From: Jeotgalibacillus terrae
Lineage (GTDB): Bacteria > Bacillota > Bacilli > Bacillales > Jeotgalibacillaceae
Assembly (NCBI RefSeq): GCF_016908195.1
Contig: NZ_JAFBDK010000016.1
Coordinates: forward strand, 26,335-90,334
DNA: 64,000 nt
Reading direction: 5' to 3'
Positions 27,337-35,994 of this stretch are shown one piece after another. A model generated the notes under the pieces. It saw only the letters and a program-made list of their open reading frames with translations. It made no database searches and was not told the DNA's origin. How positions within the stretch are numbered: position 1 is the stretch's first letter; each line of letters starts with the position of its first letter. A program made the translations under genes and the position numbers.

Positions 27337-28020
27337 TTATTCATACCCTTGGTCAAATCGGTATTTAAAAAACCGTTCTTGCGTCACCCACTGGATGGCT
27401 TCCGGGTCATTTTCACCGAGTCTTTTCTCAAGGTCTTCAAGAATCCATGCAGTTTGTGAAATATGTGCACGCATTGCATTTAACTTGATATCCATTACTT
27501 CCTTCACATCATTGATCACATCAGGCTCGCCAAGACCTTCGCCTGTATTATTTGCAAAAGCAACACAGTGAAGCTTTGGACGGGTGCTTTCATCCATGCG
27601 GTGAACAGCTCTTACAACAGCACGTGCTGTCGCTTCATGGTCGGGATGAACACAATAGTCCGGATAAAATGTGATCACAAGTGAAGGATTCGTTTCCGTA
27701 ATCAGTGACTGCATCATTTCAACCATTTTCTCATCATCTTCGAATTCAACGGTCTTATCGCGCAGACCCATCATTCTGAGGTCAGTGAGTCCCATCGCGT
27801 TTGCTGCTGCTTTTAATTCTTTCTTACGGATCTCAGGCAATGATTCTCTTGTAGCGAACGGTGGATTACCAAGGTTTCTGCCCATCTGTCCAAGTGTCAG
27901 GCAGGCATAAGTCACACCTGTACCGCTTTTAATATGTGATGCAATCGTTCCGGAGACACCAAACGCTTCATCATCCGGATGAGGGAATACGACTAAAACA
28001 TGGCTTTCTTTTTCAATCAT
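27337..28020 (-). CDS. bshB2: bacillithiol biosynthesis deacetylase BshB2
   Basis: A 227-residue zinc-dependent deacetylase of the LmbE/PIG-L family. The PHPDDEAFG motif (residues 13-21) provides the metal ligands and catalytic Asp. HPDHEATA further on supplies the third His. It removes the acetyl group from GlcNAc-malate in bacillithiol synthesis or cleaves bacillithiol conjugates. It follows yojF by 18 bp, the pairing seen across Bacillus (yojF-yojG). Confidence 0.9.
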   Translation of the reverse strand: MIEKESHVLVVFPHPDDEAFGVSGTIASHIKSGTGVTYACLTLGQMGRNLGNPPFATRESLPEIRKKELKAAANAMGLTDLRMMGLRDKTVEFEDDEKMVEMMQSLITETNPSLVITFYPDYCVHPDHEATARAVVRAVHRMDESTRPKLHCVAFANNTGEGLGEPDVINDVKEVMDIKLNAMRAHISQTAWILEDLEKRLGENDPEAIQWVTQERFFKYRFDQGYE

Positions 28021-28038
28021 ATGTTTTTCTCCTTTCTC

Positions 28039-28389
28039 TTACTCAAAAGGCGTTTCGCTGATCTGTAGTGATACAGCCAGCTTACCCTGGTGATCGTGTC
28101 CCGCCATCAACAGGCGGCCATGATCGTCGAGTTCATAGTGAGTGATACCCTGAGCGTAGATCCAGCCAAGGCTGCCAAGCTTCAGGCCAACTCTTGAAGG
28201 GGGATCCCCGATAATCTTTCCAAGTTCATATTCTACTTTTGCATTTCTGATGAATGCGCCGGCATTAAAAAACTTTTCATCAAAATGGGATGCGTATGAT
28301 CCGTTTGTTGTTTCTAAATGGATATACACTTCTTTATTTGCAAAACGGTTAATCAATTCTTGTACTGCTTCAATTTTGACAGGCTCCAT
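28039..28389 (-). CDS. yojF: YojF family protein (DUF1806)
   Basis: A 116-residue cytosolic protein of the DUF1806/YojF family, known mainly as the genomic partner of bshB2. The sequence is full length and has no catalytic motif that I can recognise. Its start is preceded by AGGAGG. It is the first gene of a two-gene unit with bshB2, transcribed from the region at about 28.4 kb. Confidence 0.85.
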   Translation of the reverse strand: MEPVKIEAVQELINRFANKEVYIHLETTNGSYASHFDEKFFNAGAFIRNAKVEYELGKIIGDPPSRVGLKLGSLGWIYAQGITHYELDDHGRLLMAGHDHQGKLAVSLQISETPFE

Positions 28390-28474
28390 AGTGCTCCTCC
28401 TTGCCTATAATCATCTTGTTCTATTTTACTTCAAATTGTTCAGGATTGCGAAAAGGCTGTTTTGATTCCTACAA

Positions 28475-28503
28475 TAAAAAAAGCTAAGACAGATGTCTTA
28501 GCT
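28475..28503 (-). terminator. terminator read on the minus strand
   Basis: AGCTAAGAC / GTCTTAGCT followed on the minus strand by a run of T. It lies on the yojF side of R1 copy 1, so that copy falls within the transcript of the small gene ending at 28683. Confidence 0.85.
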
Positions 28504-28510
28504 GTAAACC

Positions 28511-28636
28511 GGTTCACTACGCTTCAGGCGGAAGCTTTCCGCAGGGCCGGCGCTGAGCCTCCTCGAGCTGCGCTCTGTGGGATCTCAGCTAACCGGCTTC
28601 TCCTGCTGGAGTCACCGCCTTACGCTCCGTTCACCT
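28511..28636 (-). repeat. R1 hairpin element, copy 1
   Basis: Minus-strand copy. In the reference orientation its stems are GGCGG/CCGCC, GCAGG/CCTGC, GCCGG/CCGGC, GCTGAG/CTCAGC and the apical GAGC/GCTC. Unlike the other copies, its flanks are not complementary; both carry GTTCAC as a direct repeat. It lies between the 28683 gene and that gene's terminator. Confidence 0.85.
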
Positions 28637-28682
28637 CAATCTTTCTTTTGACTGCGAAATATTAACAAATTGTTTGCTCTCA

Positions 28683-28958
28683 TTAATTTGTTGGATCTTT
28701 TATTTTACGCTCGTTATCACTGTCAGGATTATACCCTGAGTTATTTTCTCTTTCAGGTGTACGTTCTGTGTGAAGAGGGGCTTCATTGTTTTTCTTGATT
28801 TCCTGCTTTCGTTGACCGGTATAGAAACCGGCAGCGACTGCAGCAATGATTCCGCCGATCAGACCGGCAATTGCGGCTGTACCAAGCGAGCCGGTGATCA
28901 GATAAAAACCGCCAAAGGCGCCAAGAGCGACTGCGATTGCAACGATAAAGTTAATCAT
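28683..28958 (-). CDS. small membrane protein with hydrophilic tail
   Basis: A 91-residue protein. Two glycine/alanine-rich membrane helices (about 2-22 and 26-46) are followed by a charged, disordered tail of 45 residues rich in Glu, Asn and Pro. GAGGTG lies 7 bp before the ATG. I do not recognise a named family. The layout resembles small envelope or stress proteins of Bacillus. R1 copy 1 and a terminator follow it. Confidence 0.65.
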   Translation of the reverse strand: MINFIVAIAVALGAFGGFYLITGSLGTAAIAGLIGGIIAAVAAGFYTGQRKQEIKKNNEAPLHTERTPERENNSGYNPDSDNERKIKDPTN

Positions 28959-29027
28959 GTTTTCACCTCATTTAAGAAATCCTGTTTTTTACGTATATTC
29001 CTTAAACAAGGTAAATTAAACTTTTAA

Positions 29028-29867
29028 TTACGCATTGAGTGTTTCTTTTTTAATCTCAATCTTTCCATAGCGGCTGTGAGCCCCGTGCATCACAGGACCA
29101 ACATATTCATTCAGCTTCCATCCGTGATGAATGGCAGATGTAACGAATTCTTTTGCATTCGCTACAGCTTCTTTTAACTCAAGACCGTTAGCAAGGTTCG
29201 CTGTAATAGCCGCTGCAAATGTACAGCCGGCACCATGATTATAAGAAGTGTCAGCTTTCTCAGCTTCAAGCAGTGTGAATGTTGAACCGTCGTAGAAGAG
29301 GTCAACTGCCTGATCATGCTCAAGCTGCTTCCCACCTTTTACAACGACAGACTTTGCACCCATTTCTACAATTTTTGCAGCCGCTGCTTTCATATCTTCA
29401 ATTGTACGGATCGGACCAACGCCTGACAGTTGCCATGCTTCAAACAGGTTAGGTGTGACCACCATTGCGCGTGGAAGCAGGTGTTCCTGCATGGCACCAA
29501 CTGTCTCAGGGTGCAGAACCTCGTCTTCACCTTTACAGACCATAACCGGGTCAATAACCACCTTATCCGTTTCAGCGCGGTCAATTGCCTGTGCTGCTGT
29601 TTCGATGATTTCGACTGATCCGAGCATGCCTGTTTTGAGGGCCTGAACACCAGTAGATAAAGCAGTATCAATCTGAGCTTTTAACGTATCGATCGGAAGC
29701 GGATGGACGTTGTGTGACCAGTGATTGGCAGGATCCATTGTTACAACTGTCGTCAAAGCAGTCATCCCGTATGTGCCGTGCTCCTGAAATGTTTTAAGGT
29801 CAGCCTGGATACCGGCACCACCGCTTGTATCTGAACCTGCTATAGTAAGTGTTTTATTTAAAGACAT
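29028..29867 (-). CDS. pdxK: pyridoxine/hydroxymethylpyrimidine kinase (PdxK/ThiD type)
   Basis: A 279-residue ribokinase-fold enzyme that phosphorylates pyridoxal/pyridoxine or HMP. It shows AGSDTSGGAGIQADLKTF at the N-terminus, DPVMVCKG in the middle and the closing NHGAGCTFAAAI motif. The cysteine in GAGC is typical of the Bacillus PdxK branch. The start at 29867 gives the normal MSLNKTLTIAGSD opening with GGAGGG about 6 bp upstream; longer in-frame extensions lack family similarity. It is divergent from the DUF4230 gene. Confidence 0.9.
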   Translation of the reverse strand: MSLNKTLTIAGSDTSGGAGIQADLKTFQEHGTYGMTALTTVVTMDPANHWSHNVHPLPIDTLKAQIDTALSTGVQALKTGMLGSVEIIETAAQAIDRAETDKVVIDPVMVCKGEDEVLHPETVGAMQEHLLPRAMVVTPNLFEAWQLSGVGPIRTIEDMKAAAAKIVEMGAKSVVVKGGKQLEHDQAVDLFYDGSTFTLLEAEKADTSYNHGAGCTFAAAITANLANGLELKEAVANAKEFVTSAIHHGWKLNEYVGPVMHGAHSRYGKIEIKKETLNA

Positions 29868-30090
29868 AAAAAACCCTCCAAAGATTATTTCCTTCATCAT
29901 AGCACGCACAGGGAATGTTTGAAAACGTCCTGCATTTCCCGGGAAATAGTGAGTAGTTTTGACAGGATTTTGTCTATGCGCATATGCTGATGCGTTTTCA
30001 AAACAGGAACAGGTTTCCAACCTTCGACAATTTCCGTATAATGAACGGTGTATGAAAAATCCGGCCTGCGGGCTGTTACGTGGTGATAAA

Positions 30091-30717
30091 ATGAGAAGGT
30101 CATTATTCCTGATCTGGCGCTTAAAAAGCGTATTGATCGGACTATTAATTTTAGCGGTCATTGTTGGGGCAGTTATTTTCGGGTATCAATATATAGCAGG
30201 TGATAATAAGCAGCAGAACTCTGAAACGTTCATTGAACAGGTGAAGGATATGAACGCGCTGGCGACTTCACAGGCATTTATTAAAACGATTGTTGAACAG
30301 ACAGATAATCAGCTGTTCGGTCAGGATATAAACGTCAATTTCCCGGGAACACAGCGTACATTGCTGTTGGTTGTGCCAGGCACAGTTCTTGCAGGTGTGA
30401 ATCTGGATCAGCTGACAGAAGATGATATCCAGATAAACGAAGAAGAAGGAACAGTCTCTTTGAAGCTTCCGCGTGCTGAATTACTGCAGGAGCCTGCCCT
30501 CAGAATGGATGAAGTTGAGGCCTTTTCAGTAGAAGGCATCTTCAGAAGCAATGTGAACTGGGAAGAAGGCTTTGAAATTGCTGCTGAAGCACAGGCGTTG
30601 ATGGAACAAGAGGCAGTTGAGCAAGGCGTTCTTGTACAGGCTGAGGAAAATGCGGTGAGCGCACTGACAGAGTTCTTCGAGTATGCAGGATATGAGGCGG
30701 ATATTACTTTTGAGTGA
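30091..30717 (+). CDS. DUF4230 family membrane-anchored protein
   Basis: A 208-residue protein with one N-terminal membrane helix (residues about 11-32) and an extracytoplasmic domain matching the DUF4230 pattern (a duplicated strand-helix unit ending VSLKLPRAELLQEPAL). Function unknown. The ATG at 30091 is chosen because GGTGAT lies upstream and the protein then begins with basic residues just before the helix. It ends 13 bp before ung and is likely co-transcribed with it. Confidence 0.72.
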   Translation: MRRSLFLIWRLKSVLIGLLILAVIVGAVIFGYQYIAGDNKQQNSETFIEQVKDMNALATSQAFIKTIVEQTDNQLFGQDINVNFPGTQRTLLLVVPGTVLAGVNLDQLTEDDIQINEEEGTVSLKLPRAELLQEPALRMDEVEAFSVEGIFRSNVNWEEGFEIAAEAQALMEQEAVEQGVLVQAEENAVSALTEFFEYAGYEADITFE

Positions 30718-30730
30718 GGAGTGATCACTG

Positions 30731-31402
30731 ATGGGTGTCAATATTCAAAACGATTGGCAGGAACTGCTTCAGCCGGTCTTTGATGAACCGGAGTATAAGC
30801 GTCTGAGGGAATTTCTCAAAAAAGAATATGGCGCAGGAAAAGTATTTCCGCCAATGAATGATATATTTGAAGCATTCAAACGCACGCCTTTTCATGACGT
30901 GAAAGCAGTTATTCTCGGACAGGATCCTTATCACGGTGAGGGGCAGGCGCACGGATTAAGCTTTTCCGTTCAGCAAGGTACAAAGATTCCTCCTTCACTG
31001 CAAAATATTTTCAAGGAATTAAAAGAAGATGTAGGGATTGAGCCGCCAAAGTCCGGTGATTTAACAAAGTGGGCGGATGAAGGTGTATTGCTGCTCAATA
31101 CCGTGTTAACGGTGAAAGAGGGACAGGCGCACTCGCACCGCAGCGAAGGTTGGGAGCGTGTAACAGATGAAGCCATCCGGCTGCTTGGCGAACGGGATGA
31201 GCCGATTGTGTTTATTTTATGGGGGAAACCTGCCCAGGCAAAAACGAAGCTGATCGATACAGATAAACATTTAGTGATCGCCTCTCCGCATCCGAGTCCG
31301 CTTGCTGCACATAGAGGATTCTTTGGCAGCAAACCTTTTTCGAAAACGAATGATTTTTTACAAAAGCATGGAATAGAGCCGATTGACTGGTCACTTGATT
31401 AA
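30731..31402 (+). CDS. ung: uracil-DNA glycosylase
   Basis: A 223-residue family-1 uracil-DNA glycosylase that removes uracil from DNA to start base-excision repair. The water-activating motif GQDPYHG and the minor-groove loop motif HPSPLAAHRGF are intact, as is the LLLNTVLTV segment. Length is standard. Neighbouring ywdI- and ywdK-type genes reproduce the B. subtilis order. Confidence 0.96.
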   Translation: MGVNIQNDWQELLQPVFDEPEYKRLREFLKKEYGAGKVFPPMNDIFEAFKRTPFHDVKAVILGQDPYHGEGQAHGLSFSVQQGTKIPPSLQNIFKELKEDVGIEPPKSGDLTKWADEGVLLLNTVLTVKEGQAHSHRSEGWERVTDEAIRLLGERDEPIVFILWGKPAQAKTKLIDTDKHLVIASPHPSPLAAHRGFFGSKPFSKTNDFLQKHGIEPIDWSLD

Positions 31403-31416
31403 AGGAGGCGGAAAAA

Positions 31417-31602
31417 TTGGCTGAATCAAAACGGATTAATTGTAATGCATGTAAATACTATTATGTAACGTGGGACCCGAAGTTTCCAAAGGGTTGCAAA
31501 GCGCATGGTTTTAAAACAAAGCATCTTCCGTCCCTTGAAGTGTTCAGAGCTTCAGGACATCCATGCTATTTATTTGAGCCAAAGCACGGAAGGAGATCAT
31601 GA
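31417..31602 (+). CDS. small cysteine-containing protein after ung
   Basis: A 61-residue protein beginning with TTG at 31417, 10 bp after a strong AAAGGAGGCGG site. Cysteines are spaced NCNACKYY, GCKAHG and PCYLF, which suggests a small zinc-binding fold. Relatives are commonly found next to ung in Bacillus genomes and are sometimes labelled as glycosylases only because of position. The function is unknown. Its stop codon overlaps the next start (ATGA). Confidence 0.72.
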   Translation: MAESKRINCNACKYYYVTWDPKFPKGCKAHGFKTKHLPSLEVFRASGHPCYLFEPKHGRRS

Positions 31603-31892
31603 TGAATATTTCATATGAACAACTGCTGCAGAAAATCGCGCAGGAAGCAAATAAAGCACAGGGAGCATCAGCCAGCACACAGCGCGAGCACCTGCGCTCA
31701 ATTCAGACACTGTGCGAGCTGGCGTTAGGGCAGGAGGCATCCTCTGCACCGGCAAGGCCGTCACAACCGCAGCCAGCCCCCGTCCAGCCTGTCGCACAGC
31801 CCCAGCAGCAAGTCTATCAGCAACAGGCTCCGCTGCAGGAAAAGCCGATCGAAACGGATGGAGGCAATGGTGATTCTCTGTTTGATTTTTAG
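31599..31892 (+). CDS. ywdI: YwdI family protein (DUF5327)
   Basis: A 97-residue protein with a helical N-terminal half (SYEQLLQKIAQEANKAQG, then REHLRSIQTLCELAL) and a Pro/Gln-rich disordered tail ending in GDSLFDF. It matches YwdI by position and composition. ATG codons at 31599 and 31602 are both possible; the first overlaps the preceding stop. Function unknown. Confidence 0.72.
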   Translation: MMNISYEQLLQKIAQEANKAQGASASTQREHLRSIQTLCELALGQEASSAPARPSQPQPAPVQPVAQPQQQVYQQQAPLQEKPIETDGGNGDSLFDF

Positions 31893-32012
31893 GGTGAAGA
31901 TCTTAACAGGTGTTGAAGTGATTGTTACGAGTTAAAGCATATTTGCCGCATCTGTCACAGAACAAACAGAATCAAGTGATATATTGATGTTTTTAATAAA
32001 TTTATCTCAGCA

Positions 32013-32135
32013 GGTGGTTGGAGTGGGGGACGCAGACTCCCGCCCCAGGAAGGGACAGGCGAGACCCCGCAATGCGAAGCATGAGGAGGCTCGCCGCCCG
32101 GGGGCAGGAAAGCGGAGTCCCCCACGGAAACCACC
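32013..32135 (+). repeat. R1 hairpin element, copy 2
   Basis: The most divergent copy. The outer stem is GGTGGTT/AACCACC, then GTGGGGGAC/GTCCCCCAC, GCCCC/GGGGC, GGCGAG/CTCGCC and the apical ATGC/GCAT. It occupies the gap between ywdI and ywdK, ending 39 bp before the ywdK start. Confidence 0.85.
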
Positions 32136-32174
32136 AGCGGGTACACACGATCCATTTCAGAAAGGAAGTTTCAA

Positions 32175-32546
32175 ATGAAGATTCTATTAATCATCGGCGC
32201 AATCAATGCGTTTTTATCAGTCGCACTCGGTGCATTCGGTGCGCATGCACTTGAAGGCCGTGTAGAGGCAAAATACCTTGATACGTGGAACACAGCGGTA
32301 CAATATCAGATGTTTCACGCTACAGCAATTCTAATTACCGGCGTTCTGATCGGTACGCTGCCTGCATCAGGACTTTTTGGTACAGCAGGATGGTTGTTTG
32401 TTGGGGGAATTATTTTCTTCTCAGGAAGCCTGTATGTACTCAGTCTGACTGGTATCAGTGTATTAGGTGCCATTACACCAATTGGCGGACTGTTGTTCTT
32501 AGGCGGTTGGGTCTGCCTGATTATCGCTTTCGCAAAAGTCTTATAA
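32175..32546 (+). CDS. ywdK: DUF423 membrane protein (YwdK)
   Basis: A 123-residue protein with four membrane helices and the DUF423 opening (GAINAFLSVALGAFGAHAL, then KYLDTWNTAVQYQMFHATA). Function unknown. It lies in the conserved ywdI-ywdK-gerQ order. The ribosome site AAAGGAAG lies 10 bp upstream, just outside R1 copy 2. Confidence 0.88.
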   Translation: MKILLIIGAINAFLSVALGAFGAHALEGRVEAKYLDTWNTAVQYQMFHATAILITGVLIGTLPASGLFGTAGWLFVGGIIFFSGSLYVLSLTGISVLGAITPIGGLLFLGGWVCLIIAFAKVL

Positions 32547-32550
32547 TCAT

Positions 32551-32583
32551 GAAAGAGAGTCCGGTTTCCCGGGCTCTCTTTTG
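32551..32583. terminator. bidirectional terminator between ywdK and gerQ
   Basis: AAAGAGAGTCCGG / CCGGGCTCTCTTT stem between convergent genes. Confidence 0.9.
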
Positions 32584-32585
32584 TT

Positions 32586-32960
32586 TTATTGAGCTCCATT
32601 ATTGAACGGATACTCGTATTCAATTTCACCTTCAAACGTTGCAAAATCCAGATAAATCAGCGGCAATAAATATCTTTTTCCGGTGTTGGGATCGCTCAAA
32701 ATAAGATGATCCCGTCCTGCTGCTTCAATGATCCCTTTAAAAATCTTTGCGTTCCACTCTTTGTTATTTTCAAAAGTCATATACACCGTCGTCGGCTTCC
32801 CGCGGTTCAGCCTGAAGATGTTTTCAATATAAGATTCTTCTACACGCGGGCGGGCTTGGGGCTGAGCCTGCTGCTGGCCGTAATACTGAACATTAGGGTA
32901 GTAACCACCGTACTGGCCCGTACCATACTGTCCCATAGAATAAGATGGATTCATTGTCAT
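32586..32960 (-). CDS. gerQ: spore coat protein GerQ
   Basis: A 124-residue inner coat protein. The N-terminal third is a Gly/Tyr/Gln-rich flexible region (GQYGTGQYGGYYPNVQYYG); the C-terminal 75 residues form the conserved GerQ domain (EESYIENIFRLNRGKPTTVY). In B. subtilis GerQ is needed for the coat localisation of the lytic enzyme CwlJ during germination and is cross-linked by transglutaminase. GGAGG lies 6 bp before the ATG. It is expected to be expressed late in the mother cell. Confidence 0.92.
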   Translation of the reverse strand: MTMNPSYSMGQYGTGQYGGYYPNVQYYGQQQAQPQARPRVEESYIENIFRLNRGKPTTVYMTFENNKEWNAKIFKGIIEAAGRDHLILSDPNTGKRYLLPLIYLDFATFEGEIEYEYPFNNGAQ

Positions 32961-33192
32961 TGTGATCCTCCATTTCTAAAAATAAGCTAATATCCGGACA
33001 GTCTGCTGCAGCCATGATGTAAATGCAAGATACTTTAAATCAACTGCCACCTCACTCATCAGCTCTCCGTTCACAACAGGATATGCTGTAAAATAAAAAT
33101 AATGAAAATTTTATTGAAACGAGTGACAGGATTTCCGGAAATTAAGCGTATTAACTGGCAGGTACCGAGTTTTGAAGAAATGAGGTGGGGGT

Positions 33193-33732
33193 TTGAAAGA
33201 ATCAGATCAGAAACTGACAATGATGATCAGCCAGCGCAATGAAGAAGCAATAGATATTTTAATCGATTCATATGGCGGCTTAATCAAGTCTGTGATCAGG
33301 AAACAACTAAATTATAACCATGATGGGCTTGACGAATGTCTTGATGATACGATCATGGCTATTTGGGAAAACATACATGCATTCGACCCTGTTAAAAATG
33401 AACTGAGTCAATGGATTGCTGCAGTGGCAAAGTATAGAACGATTGATCATCAGCGTAAAAAAATTAGACAAATGCAGCAGGAGCAGTCTTATGGTGAGGT
33501 TGCTGATCACCTCTTTTCAGACGGATCTGCTGATATTGAAGAGGAATTTGAAGAGCTGCTTGCACCACTGAGTCCAAAAGAAAAGAAGCTGTTCAGGCAA
33601 TATTATGACGAAGGCGTTTCTTCAAGGGAGATTGCAAAACAGTGGAACGTCAAAGAATCATGGGTTCATACAAAGCTATCGAGAGGCCGTAAGAAAATAA
33701 AACAGATGCTTTTAGCGCGGAATGAGGTGTAG
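33193..33732 (+). CDS. RNA polymerase sigma factor, ECF-like
   Basis: A 179-residue sigma-70 family protein. Region 2 spans about 15-85 (DECLDDTIMAIWENIHAFDP) and region 4 about 110-175 (LSPKEKKLFRQYYDEGVSSREIAKQWNVKESWVHTKLSRGRKKIK). It lacks regions 1 and 3, as expected for extracytoplasmic-function factors. It starts with TTG at 33193 behind GAGGTGGGG. The next gene, 2 bp downstream, encodes a membrane protein of the usual anti-sigma class. The target promoter sequence could not be recognised. Confidence 0.88.
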   Translation: MKESDQKLTMMISQRNEEAIDILIDSYGGLIKSVIRKQLNYNHDGLDECLDDTIMAIWENIHAFDPVKNELSQWIAAVAKYRTIDHQRKKIRQMQQEQSYGEVADHLFSDGSADIEEEFEELLAPLSPKEKKLFRQYYDEGVSSREIAKQWNVKESWVHTKLSRGRKKIKQMLLARNEV

Positions 33733-33734
33733 CG

Positions 33735-34721
33735 ATGAATATCTATGAAAAGCTGAATGATTTGCAGATTGATACAAATGAGCATACGGAACAGTTATCC
33801 CATTTTGAGCAGAAGAAGTGGGCGAAGCGGGTGAAAAGAAATCTTGGTAGATCAAAAAAGAAATCCGGAAAAATGCTGATGATATCCGCAGCAGCTGTCC
33901 TTGTCATGAGTGCAAGCATCTATTTGACAGTGCCTCTTGTCGCTGATGAACAATATTCAGGCGGTTCAATTGAAAGCTTCGTCAGCCAAGTGCAACCGGG
34001 TGATTATACTGACTATAAAAAAGTGGTTGATCTGAAGCAGGAAACCACTTCAGGGACGCTGACACTGCACGAGCTGATGATTGATGGGGACAGACTTTTT
34101 ATCAGCAGCCTACTTGAACCGGCAAATGACTTCGATTTCTCTTACGACAAGCAGCTTGAGCCGGAAGTTGTGATTAATGGCGTAACGTCAGCAAATGAAT
34201 TTATGGCACAGTCAATTGATGAAGCGGGAAATGCTTTTACCATTTATAACGAAGTGGATCTCGCGGAAATTCCTGCAGAAGAAGAGCTTGAGATCAGCAT
34301 TTCCTATCATTCCGTCCTTGGTATGGAGAAAATAGAACTGCCGGAACCGTGGACCTTCGAGCTGACGGTGCCTACTGAAGAAATGACAGCGCCTTCTTCT
34401 CAGATAGAAATGAATGAAGTGATCACCCTGCCGGAGGGGCATACAATGACGGTAACTAATACGGTGATTACACCTGTGTCGGTGCAGTTTGACATGGAGC
34501 TCAGCGATCCGGAAGCAGAAAAAGTTTCATTTGAGCTGGTGTCGCCGGGAGGAGAAAAAACGATTTACGGAAGCTCGTTAATGGATAGTCTGAACAAAGG
34601 AGAAAGTTATATCAGGTTTTACAACTATCATATTGAACCGGGCACAAGGTTAGTCCCTGTCCACTATGAGACGCTTGAACCGCTTGGTGAGGGAATTGAG
34701 GTTCCTGTCATTAATCCATAG
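33735..34721 (+). CDS. DUF4179 membrane anti-sigma-like protein
   Basis: A 328-residue protein with a cytosolic N-terminal 45 residues (helical, basic), one membrane helix (about 52-73) and a long extracytoplasmic region with a DUF4179-type beta domain (about 85-200). This is the usual build of the anti-sigma partners of such factors. The 2-bp spacing to the sigma gene supports a sequestration pair. The activating signal is unknown. Confidence 0.82.
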   Translation: MNIYEKLNDLQIDTNEHTEQLSHFEQKKWAKRVKRNLGRSKKKSGKMLMISAAAVLVMSASIYLTVPLVADEQYSGGSIESFVSQVQPGDYTDYKKVVDLKQETTSGTLTLHELMIDGDRLFISSLLEPANDFDFSYDKQLEPEVVINGVTSANEFMAQSIDEAGNAFTIYNEVDLAEIPAEEELEISISYHSVLGMEKIELPEPWTFELTVPTEEMTAPSSQIEMNEVITLPEGHTMTVTNTVITPVSVQFDMELSDPEAEKVSFELVSPGGEKTIYGSSLMDSLNKGESYIRFYNYHIEPGTRLVPVHYETLEPLGEGIEVPVINP

Positions 34722-34752
34722 AAAAAGCCCGGGCTGAGTGATCAGACCGGGC
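34722..34752 (-). terminator. terminator of hemQ
   Basis: GCCCGG...CTGA / TCAG...CCGGGC stem; a T run follows on the minus strand. Confidence 0.8.
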
Positions 34753-34760
34753 AAATTAAT

Positions 34761-35510
34761 TTATACGTGAAGAAACTTCGGCAGGTCCTCATCTTCAAGT
34801 AGGTTCCCCACATAGAACGCACCAAATTCACCATAGCGCGCACTTGTTTCATCAAAACGCATTTCATAGACAATTTTCTTAAACTGCAGCACATCATCCG
34901 CGTAAAGCGTTACGCCCCATTCCCAGTCATCAAAACCAACTGAGCCTGAGATAATCTGCTTAATCTTACCAGCATACTGACGGCCGATCATGCCGTGATC
35001 ATACATCAGCTTTTTACGCTCTTCCATTGAAAGCATGTACCAGTTATCATTGCCTTCACGCTTTTTATCCATTGGATAAAAGCAGATGTGCTTTGATTTT
35101 GGCAGTTTCGGATACAGACGTGATCTCACATAAGGATTCTCATATGGATCCTCATCAGATTCCTTAGACCCGTAGCTTCCGAGCTCAACCACAGATACAT
35201 ACGAATAAGTAGGCACTGTATAATCAGCGATCGTTAATTTGTTAAATTCATTCTCAAGCTCATTCAGCTCTTCCATCGTCGGACGCAGAATAAACAGAAC
35301 AAAATCCGCCTTCTGACCAACGATTGAATAGAACGAATGGCTGCCCTGATCCTGATCCTGTACGTCATTCAGCTTAGTTAAAAACTGCTGGAACTCATTA
35401 ATTGCCGCTGTGCGCTCATCGCTTGATAACTGCTTCCACGAAGTCCAGTCCATCTTACGAAAATCATGCAGGCCATACCAGCCATCCAGCGTAGTTGCTG
35501 CTTCACTCAT
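34761..35510 (-). CDS. hemQ: coproheme decarboxylase HemQ
   Basis: A 249-residue enzyme of the chlorite-dismutase fold that performs the last step of heme synthesis in Gram-positive bacteria, converting coproheme to heme b. It carries the family segments ([33 protein letters not shown] with the proximal His, and [15 protein letters not shown]). The length is typical. It is divergent from pta, as in B. subtilis (ywfI-pta). Confidence 0.95.
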   Translation of the reverse strand: MSEAATTLDGWYGLHDFRKMDWTSWKQLSSDERTAAINEFQQFLTKLNDVQDQDQGSHSFYSIVGQKADFVLFILRPTMEELNELENEFNKLTIADYTVPTYSYVSVVELGSYGSKESDEDPYENPYVRSRLYPKLPKSKHICFYPMDKKREGNDNWYMLSMEERKKLMYDHGMIGRQYAGKIKQIISGSVGFDDWEWGVTLYADDVLQFKKIVYEMRFDETSARYGEFGAFYVGNLLEDEDLPKFLHV

Positions 35511-35710
35511 ATTCAGTCACTCCTAAATGAAATGTCATATAAACTCACTGTTTCCATCTTATCATAAAGGGGATAGTGACAGCTAATGAGGGGGAGGGGT
35601 TCATGAAATTGTTGGAGTTTAGGCAGCGCTGGTGGCCGTTTCAGGCGGTAGATGATCTGTCGATAGTAAGATGGGTTTTATATACTTTTTGTTTAGATAG
35701 ATACATTAAG

Positions 35711-35852
35711 ATTATTGTAGCGGAAGGGGGCGACTCCAGCAGGAGAAGCGTGACAGCTGAGACCCCGCAGGCGCCCCGCGCCGAGGAGGGCCGATTGAAC
35801 CGGAGCCACAATACGGCTCATGCGGAAAGCGTCCCCCTGAAGCGGAAATAAT
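35711..35852 (+). repeat. R1 hairpin element, copy 3 (rearranged)
   Basis: The outer stem is ATTATT/AATAAT, the base stem AGGGGGCGAC/GTCCCCCT and the apical GGCGC/GCGCC. The right half of the middle stem is replaced by about 25 bp holding its own small hairpin GAGCC/GGCTC. It lies in the 484-bp hemQ-pta gap. Confidence 0.82.
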
Positions 35853-35906
35853 CGGTTATTACATACTAACTTTCTTAAAAATTGTCCGAAAACAAAAACT
35901 TTTTCA

Positions 35907-35962
35907 ATGAAAACGTTGACATCATAGCTATTGGTTGAATTCACTTACAGATGGGGTATGCT
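35907..35962 (+). promoter_or_regulatory. pta promoter with upstream cre
   Basis: ATGAAAACGTTGACA (35907-35921) matches the CcpA consensus fully. TTGAAT (35935-35940) and TATGCT (35957-35962) form a promoter with 16-bp spacing. The cre centre lies about 55 bp before the predicted start site, the position used by CcpA to activate pta and ackA in B. subtilis. Confidence 0.78.
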
Positions 35963-35994
35963 TACAAGTAGAGACCAATTTAGGAGGATGAATC

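Noticed and set aside
28250..28665. Frames crossing the yojF start and R1 copy 1 on the plus strand
   Set aside because: They overlap a firm gene on the other strand and a repeat; no ribosome site.
33100..33190. Possible ECF self-promoter (TGAAAC with downstream CGTAT) before the sigma gene
   Set aside because: The spacing between the two words is about 26 bp, too long for the usual 16-17 bp.
35576..35851. Open frame of 91 codons with a good ribosome-like site upstream of pta
   Set aside because: Its second half is R1 copy 3 read through, and the first half has no recognisable family. The G-rich ribosome-like stretch is not enough.
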